The notes under the pieces: model-generated
The model's database searches: none
Told to the model about the DNA's origin: nothing
The model's input: only the letters and a program-made list of their open reading frames with translations
From: Symbiodinium kawagutii
Lineage: Eukaryota; Sar; Dinophyceae; Suessiales; Symbiodiniaceae
Length of the DNA: 64,000 nt
NCBI GenBank assembly: GCA_009767595.1
Contig: VSDK01011562.1
Coordinates: 202,006 to 266,005 of the forward strand
Direction: 5' to 3'
Translations under genes and position numbers: made by a program
Part shown: one piece after another, positions 1 through 12,600 of the stretch
How the letters are laid out: every line of letters begins with the position of its first letter
Position numbering within the stretch: position 1 is the stretch's first letter

Positions 1-558
1 TGTGTATGTGTATGTATATGTATATGTATATGTGTATGTGTATGTGTATGTATGTGTAATGTGATGTAATGTAAGGCAATGTAATGATATGAGATCTAGT
101 GTAGTGTGATGTAATGTAATGAAATGTAATTCAATGTAATGCAAAGTAATGCAATGTAATGTATGTATGTATGCGCACACATGCGCGTGTTGGCACTGTC
201 AAAGATATGTTGGCAACATCTACCCCATGAATTTAGATGTTGCTTTCTTGGGAAACCCCTCAAGTCATCTCAAGTCTGTGCAGCATCATCATTTCGGAAC
301 GAACATGTGAACCAATGCTTCTATGATGTCCAATCTGAAATTGTTTGGTTGCGCCGAGCGTGCTGCGGTCTTATGTGACGAAGCTTTTGAGGTGGTTCAG
401 GCGGTTCAGCTAGGACTTGAAGATGTCGACTGCGACCTCCATCAAACCAAAGAGGATCAGTGAGGATTTGATTGTCGCAAGCCAAGACAAATTAGATCTG
501 CTGTGACAAAGCTCATTTGCACGCACGCACATGCACACAAAAATGATGAACAAATTAC
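1..558. repeat. TG/TA-rich simple repeats (1-165), rest intron
   Basis: Positions 1-60 are tgtatg-type repeats and 60-165 are degenerate taatg repeats. From 166 to 558 nothing else is seen; on the gene model this is intron of gene B. Confidence 0.8.
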
Positions 559-603
559 AGGATCTCTCCAAGCCTTTCGTACCAGCACCGCAGGTCACAC
601 TAC
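559..603 (-). CDS. TSP1 middle exon, 45 nt (last one seen)
   Basis: Reads SVTCGAGTKGLERS with acceptor CCCTTAG and a GT donor, in phase 1-1. The gene continues beyond the left end of the window. Confidence 0.82.
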
Positions 604-3600
604 CTAAGGGACCGCACATGCAAGTGTCAATCAAAAAGAAATATGTAGTTTCTGGCTTCAAGCAGGCGTGCTCTTCAGCAATCGGCACAATCAATCACAA
701 ATCCAATTAAATATGCACTTGGGACTTGATTATGTCAGTGCTTCAACTTCCAAAGGCGAAGTGCCGAGCAAGTTTTGGATTTTGGATTTCTATCAAATCC
801 AATGTTCCGACTTCATCTTTCATCTGATCTGATCCAAAACCCATCTTGCCATGTATTGCAATTCTAGTTGCATCGTGTCACACTTCTATTCGCACTTCCC
901 AGTTGCAAGGCCATCCTGGATCTATACCCAGTTCCTAAGCTGAGGTTCCCTGCATTCAGACCAAGGTTTCCAGTCCTCCCAGCCCTGGGCAACAATTGGG
1001 GGCAAGTGGATCTTTTGGTATCTGATGTGCTCAGATTCCAAGTGTAAACATTTATGAAAAGTTTGGTTTAGCTGAGGCTGTGCACAAATGTCAGTTCAAT
1101 GCATGATTGCGTCGTTCAGCGAGTGACATGAACTATTTTGCAGCTTTGGAGTTCCCACAGTTGCAGGAACCAAGGCCGCCGCTATGAGTGGAGCCAAAGA
1201 AGGATGTCTGTTCTTTGGGTTGTTGAGTTTTTGCAAAATTGTTTGATCTTTACACTGTCTAGACACAGATAGACACAGGTTCCATCATCACTTAGCTCCA
1301 AGCACAGTATGTCTGGGCATGACCTCAAGCAAATATTTGCGAGACAATCCGATAGCCAAACATGTGACTGGACCGAAGGTATATGTCACCGTGACGCTTC
1401 GAGTCTCCTCTTTGGATACTCAGACTATGAATGCTCAGTGCAGCCAGTGACAGCTAATGCATGTCACAAGCTTGTGCTCCAGGCCCCTAAGCTGTGTGGT
1501 GCAATGGTTCAAACCAAAACTATTCAAATATATTTGTATATAATATATAATATAACTATATATAATATAACTTAACTATATAATGTAAAAGTTTGAAAAA
1601 TAGTTTACAAATATGGACACTTACATACAAATCTTAAAGGATTCATAACCAGAACAAAGTGGCAAATCACGGGAACCCTTGAGCCATGCAGAAAAGCACG
1701 GTAAATCAAAATATTCCACATACAACTTCTCACCGATTGCCTACACGTTTTATTTGTGGAGGTTGGTCACAAATAGTGCCTGTTCATTCACACTGCATTC
1801 TTCCTTGCCGCCTTGCCGAAGCGAACCCATACATGACTCCCAAACCCATCAACTTTCGGTTGGCCCTTACCAAAAAACCGTACAAACAAACTGCACAAAA
1901 CAAACATCAACAAACCAACATCTATAATTACGCAAACATCGCAAACATTATACACATTGCAAATCTAGAATTGGCTAAGCTGAACAAAGGTTCCCCATTT
2001 GCCGGTTGGCTATCCATGGCTCATCCCCAACAGAACCTCAAATCCTTGGATTTACAGATATAACTGCCTCCAAAGAGCCGTGCTTTGCAACGCTTTATAG
2101 TTACGACCATCATTCATAATTTGAATTCTACAAAATCGAATGCTTCTGGGCAAATCTGATATGAGAATACATGCCTAGCAAATGATCTGGCACTTCTTCG
2201 CTACAATTTGCACCTGGGCAACTTCTGACTTGGTGCCGCACAAAAACGAGGGCACTTTTCCAGCTGCTCAGAAGCCCCAGGCCTAACTCTGGTATCTAAT
2301 GATGTAAAGGCACAGTGCCGCCTGTATGAAATTGTATGAATATGTTTAACGAAGATTCACCTTCTACTGAGGCAATGACAAGCAAGCTTTACCTCCACAT
2401 TTGGCATGTTCTTTCACCTCACACAACGCGCGTGCCACTGCTAATCAAACCAGAAACCAGGGCTGCTATGGTATCTTGTAAAGCCGGTGCTTTCTGATCT
2501 GCTTGCAGATCGATATTTGTTTGTTAGGACTTCAGCAACATTAATTACTGACATCAAACAAAGCAGGCATGACTTGAACCATGCTCTTGAAGAACGAAAG
2601 GGCCGCACACGCCGATGTCTGCGCATCTGCCCATCACACCTCAAGGCATGCTGAATATTGCTCACTGCGTTTGTGAACCTGCCGTGGCCTTTTTCACTCG
2701 CATCCGTCACGTGCATTCGGTCCTTCTAGGAATCAGAAACCGCTGCTTAAGCCTCATACTGGTCACAGCTGCCCCAATCATCCCACCTAGAGCAGCACAC
2801 GCAAACAACAACACAAAACTAGTTAGAACACAAGGGCAAAGCATCACAAAAAGTGGGGGTCGCCATGATATACCAAAATGCCATCGAAGTGTCAATTCTT
2901 GTTCATGTAGGTCCGTCGACGTGATATGGCTTGATGAATCTGAATGATCTCTGTTTGTCGCTCCGATGGACTTGTCGAAGAATTTGATGCCACATCGTCT
3001 TGTCACCGCAGTTGAGCTCATGACTCAGACCACTCACAGTCAGTCGGAGTGCACCTGTACCAAACAACCAAATTTGTCATCACCGCTTTCTCCAAGTCAT
3101 CAATCTACCATCAATCTACCTCAGGTCCTTAGGTACCTAGTGCGTGACGCTTTGGCTGGTTGGCTTGAAGATGGTCTATGGAATCAAATGGTATCGATGT
3201 GAAACACCTCTGAGCTTGCCGCTCATCACAATCCGCTGAGGTGCAAGGGGCCACTTGTGCCAAGTGACCGTCGCAGGGCCTGCAACAGCATTCTTCAGTC
3301 CAGCATTGAAATGAAGATAAATGAAGCATAAGTTTGCTTCTTATATCTCTAACATTTTAACATCATACATACCACCTGATACCACCTGTTCCTTTTTGTG
3401 TCTTAATACCAGCAGTCGTGATCCTCTCAGCTTTTGCAAGCTCACCCATGCTTGCCTGCCACCATGACGTCCTGGTTGCTTCACTGTACGAGTTCGTACC
3501 TTCAAAGCGTAGAGGAGAGGAATGATCATTCATTCATGTTCATTCTGTGCCGGAATTGGCTTGTCGGAATGGCTTTCCACCATGACATGATTGGATCGTT

Positions 3601-6600
3601 ACCGATCCTGACAGATTTCAAGCCAACCCACCTCAAGAAGGGACCAGCTGACCACAAAATCAGCAAAACACATTGGAAAGCTGGTCACAACTGAGCCGAA
3701 AAAAGTTTAAACATATCACTTGAGTAGATCCCAAATCCCATTGGCAACGCTTCAACGCTGAGGGCTCCAAGCTTGTCAGGCTTCAAAATCAAACTTTCCC
3801 ATAGATTGGCTGCATCAAAAATGTCTTGTTAACGCTTCATGGACGTGCTATGTCACAAACATCCTTTCTACAAGTAGTGTTAAAATCAAAACTCCCATGA
3901 ACTTCCCAGTCCAGATATAACCTGATACGCGAAGAACAGCTGGCCAAAGAATCAAACTAGCACTTGCCGGTGGAACACTGTACAAGAAGGTCACGCATTT
4001 CTTAATATAGATTTCTGTGAATGTGTTTGGCATGGAGATCCGGGTCGGCATGGCGATCAAACAATGGTCTGGCCCTCTGGCAAACCAGATTACAGGGTTA
4101 AACCACCGTCCAACTACCCAAAGCACATGAGTCCAATCCAAATGGATACCTAAAACATGCAAAGCAAACACACCCAAAAACATTAAGCAGTGCCGCAGTG
4201 TTGAAATCAAATTATCATTAATCGCCAATAGGGACATGTTCAAAATCTGCTTGGGTTTTGCAAAAACGGCAGCAACTAGATAACGTTGAGGAACAAGGAA
4301 GTATCAAGAAGTCTTATGATTTGGGGGCAGCAAACTTTAACTTTCCCGCACCATCCCGCACCTATCTACTAAGAACTGATTGAAACTAGTTGTAAACTGT
4401 CAGCACCTACATGTACAAGATCCGGCAAATCTTGATCTGCCCATTTTGGTAGATCAGGCCACTCAGCCACCACGCTTCATCAGCCGACAAGTGTAATGAG
4501 TGCAAATAGAAATTATGACACATTGTAATCACAGGACAGCACGAGAGGCGTCAAACAAAGGGGTATGACACAGATTAGATCATCATCGGGAACAGGCTTT
4601 TAAAGGAAAACACAGCAGGCATGACAAGCGATAGAGAGAAAGCCGCCACAGCGCAATAACAGATACACGTGCTGTGACAAGTACTTCAAAACTTGGTAGC
4701 TGGCTGGTGCACGGAATATCTTCAAGCTTCTAGCAATTGCTTGTGGACTATAGGCACTGAACCAGGACACTCTCTTGCTTTTCCTCCCCTCTCTATATCT
4801 AGATGTCAAGCTTTTACAGTTTGCCAACATTGATATCATAGTCTATTGAATGAGTCTATTGTTCTCAAGAAACTCTACAAGTACTGAGCATTTCCTCAGA
4901 AAGGGCACCATCTGCCCAGTTCCACATGGTCGATCACAGTCTCCCCAACCTCAATCCAAAGTTGGATACAGTCGCTTTGTCAAAAAAGTTTTTTCATAGT
5001 TTTTTTGAAATCAGAACCGGACTGGTCCATTCGCTCAGCTTGCAGTCATAATCGTTCTCTTCGTCCTTCCATTTGCCCGCATATGGGCAGCCTTCGTCCT
5101 GTGGCAAATGAATTCTCAGCTCACAGTCAGAGCTCTTGAAATCAGTTGCTCCAAGACAAAAGTTGTCGCTCATGCGGCGGTTGATCCAATTAGGATCTAA
5201 TTAGGAATTCTATGGAGCTGCTTTGCACACATGGTTGTGATACTGCACAAGACAAAGGCAACAGATTTCCTACCCAAGAGCAGGCCTCCGCACACGGCCG
5301 GGATTCTCGCATGGGTCCGATGCAGAATTTGCCGGATCCACGGCCATGTTGGACGATCTTACGGCTACGCCTCAAGTGCAGTGCAATGGGTATCTGAAGA
5401 TGGCGTTCACCCTGAACCCTCCAAATTCATCCAAAAACCTGCGAATCTAGGTGATTTCCCTGATCTTGTTTTCTTTGGTGCTTTCCCCGAGAGTCGAGGA
5501 GTAACTTGTCCAAAGTACAGAGTCGGGGTGGTTCTTGTTTGCGATGATCGAATCTAAGTGACAAATGTCGGTGCTGTCCTCTTCCTAAAAACTGAAACAT
5601 TACACCTGTTTCAAAAATTAACATGTCGAGGACACAGAAATGCAAACAGAGTCTGTTGAAAACGGAAACACCTGCGAGCTTCTCGGATTTGGATCGGACG
5701 TGTTGAAAGCTTGTGTGCTGTTGTTGCACTTTGTTGCACTGTGAGCATATTGCAATTTGATCCTAAGAGGCACAAAGAGTTGAATTTTGCAAACTCGGGA
5801 ATGAACACATTCTGATACAAAAATTGAAATTCGCAACACCCTTCTGAAGAAAATGAAAGCAATGGAAAGAACAAGAAAGAACACATGAACTCGGGAATGG
5901 AGACTGACATTCCCATAAGAACCTAAAAGAATCGGGAACCCACCATGGTCTGAGGCTCAGTGCTCGCTGACTCCAAAGCAATGGTCGGAGCAGGGCAGCC
6001 AATCCATCCAGTCACCAAACCTGTCATGCATTGGACGCGTTGCACATCTCAATCCATTCACTGTGCCCATTTCAAGCTGCACATGGCCTTCCCTTGTGCT
6101 ACACAGGAGTTTGTTGAGCAGTAACGAGAATGAGGAGGCGTTGAGCTCTTTCTTTGTAGTCCTATGTGCATGGCCCTGGTGAACTTACATTAGCCACGTC
6201 AACCGCTCCGTATGACCCAACAAAATGAACCATCATTCAATGCTGATTCGATCAATACGGCGAAGTAAACACCAAACAAGCATAAAAAAACATGGAACAT
6301 CTCTGAATTCTGAGAACAAAGACCTCCATTGCATCAATCGAACTAACTCATTCAATATATCTTCTGTCCTGCCGTGAAAAGATGGAAGCAATCAGTAACC
6401 GGCGCAACCAGTGCAGTCTGTGTGTGTGTGTGTCTGTGTGTTGTGTTGTCAAGCTGCCTGCAGTCTTGATCTGGGCGACATTCGACCGCCCAGTTGCATC
6501 CTCGATGCTCTACTGCGAAGCCTTGGAAATGCGAAGAATCGACGACTGGTGTTGGCCTTACACTGTCCTCTAAACCACCCTGAGACTCTGTGTGCTAACA

Positions 6601-9600
6601 ACAGCAATTCGTTTTTTTGCACTATCCTCATGCTCAGCGGTACTCCACATGCAGCCAAAGCACCAAGGGGAGGATGACCGCACTCATTGGCCTCCTTGTA
6701 GATTGACCGGGAGCCTGGAAGCATCGCCAGTCTTGTCGGACCAAATGTGCTATGAAGATACGCAAAGCTTTAGACGCTATACCATAAAATAATAAAATAT
6801 GATACATAGCAGGGGATACAGCATGCAACGGGATATATTTTGACACGTGATAGACTACAATGTACTGCAATTGCGTATAAAATTTTACAGTACTGTATAG
6901 CATGAAGAAACGTATTAGAATATAATTGCACATAATACTATGCATGGTTGAAATATGCGATGTAGTAATGTGCATATATGTGTGTGAAGTATACAACATA
7001 GTTTGCGTACAAATGTATGATGCATTGGATTAGATTAAAAACATTCATATGCAATATGATATTTACATATATCTACTGGGTTATTCCCACAACGAACAAT
7101 AATCCATGCGATGGTTACAAGGGGTCCTATTGAAAGTAGCGGCATTGCAAGGCGATAGCAATGCCAAAATACAATGGCATATGACACATGATGCATCAAA
7201 GTGAGTATTGCATTCACACGACAATTGAAACAGTCGTACAATGACTACAATGTGTACTGTACATATCATGTGACATTGAATCACATGACATACACATGTC
7301 GTGTCATTGCGCAAGTCTTTGAACATCAAGGTGAACTTCTGCCACTGAACGATCAAGCAGAAATTGGGAGCCAGGCGCCAGGTGACACCGCCATGACAGG
7401 TAGAGGAGCAAGACCTCACAAGCAACTCATCAACTTCAGTACTTAGTAAGTGCTTGAAGTCTTGAAGTACTTCGTAAGACTTAAAAAATTGATTAGTTTA
7501 GTAGAGTCAGTATAACTTAATATCGTTTAGTCTGTAAGCTCTTAAGTTTAAATTCGGGAAACCTTCTCTGCATCACAGCAGCTTCTTGGAGGAAACGGTA
7601 GAAACGTAACAGGCTGGATTCATTTTCACAGTTCAAATCCAGGATCTGCGACTGATTATGACAAAGCTGCCACCGCCCAAAGAAACATTTAAATTCCAAT
7701 TGGCTGAAGCGCTGCTCAAGAAAACCTTTAAGCTTAAAGGATTCTGTTTGCCCAGGACTGCCCAAAAACGAAGTCAGTGCCCAAAAACCAAAGGGGCTAC
7801 TGGCTCATTGTATTCAACAAACCTGAGGTGCCGCGCTCCCATTCTGTCCAGTGACCCCACTTTCCATCAATGCAAGCCGACTCAATGCAATGCCTAGGTA
7901 TCAAGTGGCAAAGTATGCTCCGCATACTATGGCACATGAAGAGAGCTCAGAAGCAAGCCCACATCGGATCATCCATGAACAGCGCCCCTCCACTCACCCG
8001 CCAATCGAACCACAGAAAGAAGTACAACTGCAATCAATTGTTACAAAAACTCAGACAAATGAAACAGCTTGACTTTGACTGTTGATCGTTCAGCTCTACG
8101 GTGAATAAGATAAGCAAAACATAGTGCAATCATCGGCATCGTCATTTGGTGGCTAACAATGAAATCTGGTGCAAGAGATCCCCGGTGGCATTGTACCATC
8201 ATGTTCATAGCGCATCAAAGCACATCATAGCATATCACAGCATACCATCACACCCTCTCGCCAGGTTCCAAACAACATCTTTCCGGGCTCCCTGACTGTG
8301 TATTGCAAGGTTCAGTCTCGACCTGGAGCTATCGCAGGGCACCGATTTCATTGGCGAGAGGCGAGCGTTTGAAAGAATCTTACAGTAGAATTGGGCCCTC
8401 AAAGCATCCTGAACAATCATAGCTATCAAGTGTACATATTGTCCTATTGTATACTAAGCATATACTGTATAATATACATGCAATCATACGTTTGTGTGAA
8501 TGAATAAATGAATAAGCAAAGGAACTACGTTGCATCTCTCTGTACGTCAAAGCAGAACAAAAGTCCAAGTGAGAAAACTCAGCATCTGAAGGGAAAAAAG
8601 CAAAGGTAAACTAAATGTCTTCTTTATGACAGTACTGTAAACCAAGCTTGCAAGGGAAAACACGTTCACGAACATAAAAGTGCAGCGCAAGTGTGGTCTT
8701 GGCGCTTCAAATACAAAAAAAAAGTTCATTCTCTGAGTGATAAGTGATAGGCATGTGATGAGTGCCGTATCGTGCCATTTATCCAAAATATCTATTCATT
8801 TGAGCCCAGGCTTCCGTATTGGAAACTGAAACAAGTGTTGTGAAGCAAAAAAGATATGTAATGGATTAAATGGACATGAAACAAGACCCGAGCGCATGGT
8901 TAAATGTTCAAAAGTCTAAAACATGCTTGAAGCTGATACACGGATGTACACGGTGCAGTTCAATAGCGGTGGAACCCATTTCAACAAACAAAGCTGCGTC
9001 ATGCCCGGCCTTATCGTAGGGATGACAAAGGTCACCTCCATTCCGAGGCACCTGAGCGTTCAATGTGCTGTCAAGGTGTCGCTTCATGAATTGGGAGCCT
9101 TTGGAAGGCTGAAGTATGCTGAAGTGCAAAGCACAACTCATCTCTTCTTTCCAAGGTTTCAGATTTCAACGAGCAACTAGTCTGGTCATGTTTGGACAAA
9201 ACTAATTAACAATTCTACCCCCTTTTTTCCAAACTCATAAAATGCCTCCGCATTCCCCGCTGTCGCGTCATCTTCTAAGCTCAGCCACTTTGGCGATTCG
9301 CCGTTCTCGGGTCCTTGATCAAGGCTGCAGTTCCACTTGGCATCACAGCATTGTGGTACCCCACCTGCAGCCTTCACACTTAGATTAAAAAAAACATGGA
9401 CGAAATCTCAGGTTTGATCTACCAAGAGAACTGTCTATCTTTAAAATATCTCGCCGCCAAGACTTTCAATTTCCCTTGTCTACTCAGAGTTTAGAATGGC
9501 AAATGATGGTACTTTTGACATCCTTTGACCCCATAGCAGTTGCTAGTCTTATCCTGCCAACCTTGCCAGTGGGAAGTTTAATGACACTCACAAAGGTGGA

Positions 9601-12600
9601 TCAAATCCACCAAGTCAACTGGTGGATGTACATTCAGCTTTTCACTCGTGTAACTTTCTAGCTCTGCTTGGGGCCTTATATTGGTTGAATTTCCGGAGCT
9701 GCAAGTCAAGGTATAGAGGACGGAATCTGCTAATGTCTTGTTGTGCTTTTCCAGAGAAGATGAAGCCTGCCGTACGTCAATTTCATTCGGAAAGCTCTGG
9801 GCCGCAGAGCCTTTGACCACCACCACAGTATCGATCGCAACTTGTCCACTGTGTCCTTGCAGATTTGCTTGCGAATATGTCCACAGGAACAAATTCAAGC
9901 TAATTATATAATGTGACTATGCCCAAAAAATGAGTGTAGGATACAAAGTTGTTTTTGATTTTTTCTGTAAGCCATCAGTGCCTTGCCTTGCTAGCAACAT
10001 TCCAAGGATAAAAAAACACAAGCTGCGGATAGCTGCGGATAGCTGTGGATGGATGGCATGGGTGCACCACTACAATGTCTTAGACGAGGGCTGTGCGACG
10101 CCTCTGAGGCGAGGACCACTCGCCCCAAACGCAGTTCTGTGGCTCATCGCCACATTCCTCACACAACATGCCACACAGCAACATACTAAGATATAGTGAG
10201 TTATACCATATAAATCTACTGTATATATCTGTATATATTGAAATCTATATATATATATCCATAGAACATATAATGTACATGATATATGTATGTATAAGTA
10301 TGATATGTATGTAAATACAAACATTAATTAATGTAGTATCATACTAGTATATATCCGTAGCAATTGTGCAACTGCAGTATCGAGTAGATTCACCGGGCAT
10401 GACTTGAGAAGGCTCTGGAACGGTCTCTGCGTGGTGTCCCATGATACGCATTACAAAGGTGAGCACTGTCAAAATCCCTTCCAAGAAGTAATTCATACCG
10501 ACTGGCTAGTAGATTCAGTTATTTCCAGAGTGGGTTGTAGTCAGCGCCCATGCGCCACATGGTATAACTTGCCAGAGGGTAAGCTCCTACAAGAAGTACA
10601 ACATACAGTAGTACTACCAGTAGTATGTACTAGTAATCTATTGGACAGATTCGGACAGGGTGTTTGCCGCCATTGCTTCTGTCAAATGTGATGCGTCCGA
10701 AAGGAACTGTCTGACAGGACATGGTGTCATCCCTCAAGGCTGGCATGGCTACCCAAAGCCAGGTCATGACCAACCTTGCCTGAATCGAGTTGCCAACGCA
10801 AAGACTTCTTGACGTCGTGTGGCTGTTTATCCCCAGCTAGAATATACTACAGTAGAACTTTAGGCCAACATGCGATTGAGATTGACTCCTTTAGCCCAGA
10901 ATATCACAGAATCTTCGGCAACAAAAACTGCTCCTCCCGCATGCAGAAGGCGGTCTCTTGCAAAGGACCGTAGAAGCCCACGCCACCAAACTGCCAATCA
11001 ACGGTCGGTCAAAGAAAAGAGTCCGATTTACCATGGACTGTCTTTTTTAGCACCTTCAAAGAAAACCTAAGCTCAATGCATCTCAATGTGTCCAACAATT
11101 TACGGGACAAATCAACTTCGGCCAAACGGACAATTGGCCAAAGATAGTATCATACTCTTCTCCTTTGGTGTGCCTCAAGAAAAGCTCTATTGCTTGTGAT
11201 TCAAGACTTTTTCAAATATGATTGTTGGATATTGTTGGATATTATTGTTGGCATGTGTGCCACTGTCCGCCCGTGTGTATGTCTCATGATGTCTCATGGC
11301 AACCTTACATCAACCTTGTATAAAACTGCTGGTATGTGAGTCATGTAATACATGTCTGCTTGGGTTGGTCTGACATTTCTATCAAAGTCACAGTCTACTG
11401 AGCCTACAGAAAGATCGTTTCGATTCGTTTCGACTGTTTCGGCGCCCTCCCCAGCCTGCACGCCCCGAGAGATGAAGCGTTTCCTGAACTGCTGACCTGT
11501 ACCTCAGGATGAAAGGGTATAAGTTGAAGAAACATCCATGGCACATCTTCATTGAGCACCAGAAAGAAACAACAAAATTATTACTGAAGCTCCAGAGCGA
11601 ATTATCTTGTTCACGCTCACAAAGGAAACATTGTTGTGTATAGTAATGGTCACTATATAATCTATATATACATGCGTTCACTCAAACAGAACAAGCAGCA
11701 AAATTATTTACTCATTTGTCTACACCAGAAAACATTGGACAGTTGCGGCGCATCTCCAAGCACAGTCAGGTATTGGTATCATAGAGCAAAGACTTCCCAA
11801 TAAGTTGCCTTCTTGCACTGATTCAACATCTCACCTTGTCTCCCTCTAGCATGCACTCCGATGGACATGAAATGAATCTTCCTGCTAAGGCCCCAAACCA
11901 CAATCTGTGTCACAAGCACTCCAAGAGCTCCAGGAAGACACCTGAGCAAATCACGATAACGGCAAAACTAGATGACAACAGCCTTGACAACAGGTGAAGT
12001 CGTGCAGGAAATTGCGAATTGGTATATAGAAGGAACTACGGAGGGGGTTCAAACTTTGCAGAGAAATCAAATCAAACAACCTAAATTCGCAAGAATTGGA
12101 TGCCGTTGATTTCAAACGGTTCCGAAACTTATGATCGAACCGCCACAGCTCTCACCTGTGCATCCTCTATATTGCAGGGATTGTCGTTGCAGCCTTAGCA
12201 GCCACGAGGATCCACAAGGTGAAAAGTGCATGAAAGTATTATGAAAGATTCCCAGACTTTTCAGAACTGCGGCACCTGCAATGTGAATCAACACTACCGA
12301 ATGATTCTCTCACTCTCTCAGCCTCTCTATTTTCTGGGTGATGTGACAACAAATGTTGTTTAAATCCTCGTCAGCGCGAAGACGGATCGTTTGTTTCAAT
12401 ACGTTGGTGAACAGCCCATGTCTAAGCTCTGTGGCCGGTAGTCTGGATCAAATCAGTTCCACATGGTGTGCCTGCTTCAAGGTGGTGGCAAGGGCAGATT
12501 GGAACGGTCTTCGTGTCTCAGGATTGCCGCACTGTGGGACTTGGAACAAAGCAGTCTTGTCATTTGCACCATCACCTTGTCATGCCGTGTTTAACATGCC

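Noticed and set aside
1309-1575. Plus-strand frame with CDWTEG resembling a TSP1 start
   Set aside because: No C-G-G core, no splice-compatible neighbours on the plus strand, and it ends in an AT microsatellite.
4760-4800. YREGRKSKR as a TSP1 core exon
   Set aside because: It lacks both core Cys and does not match the phase of either neighbouring exon; kept only as a note.
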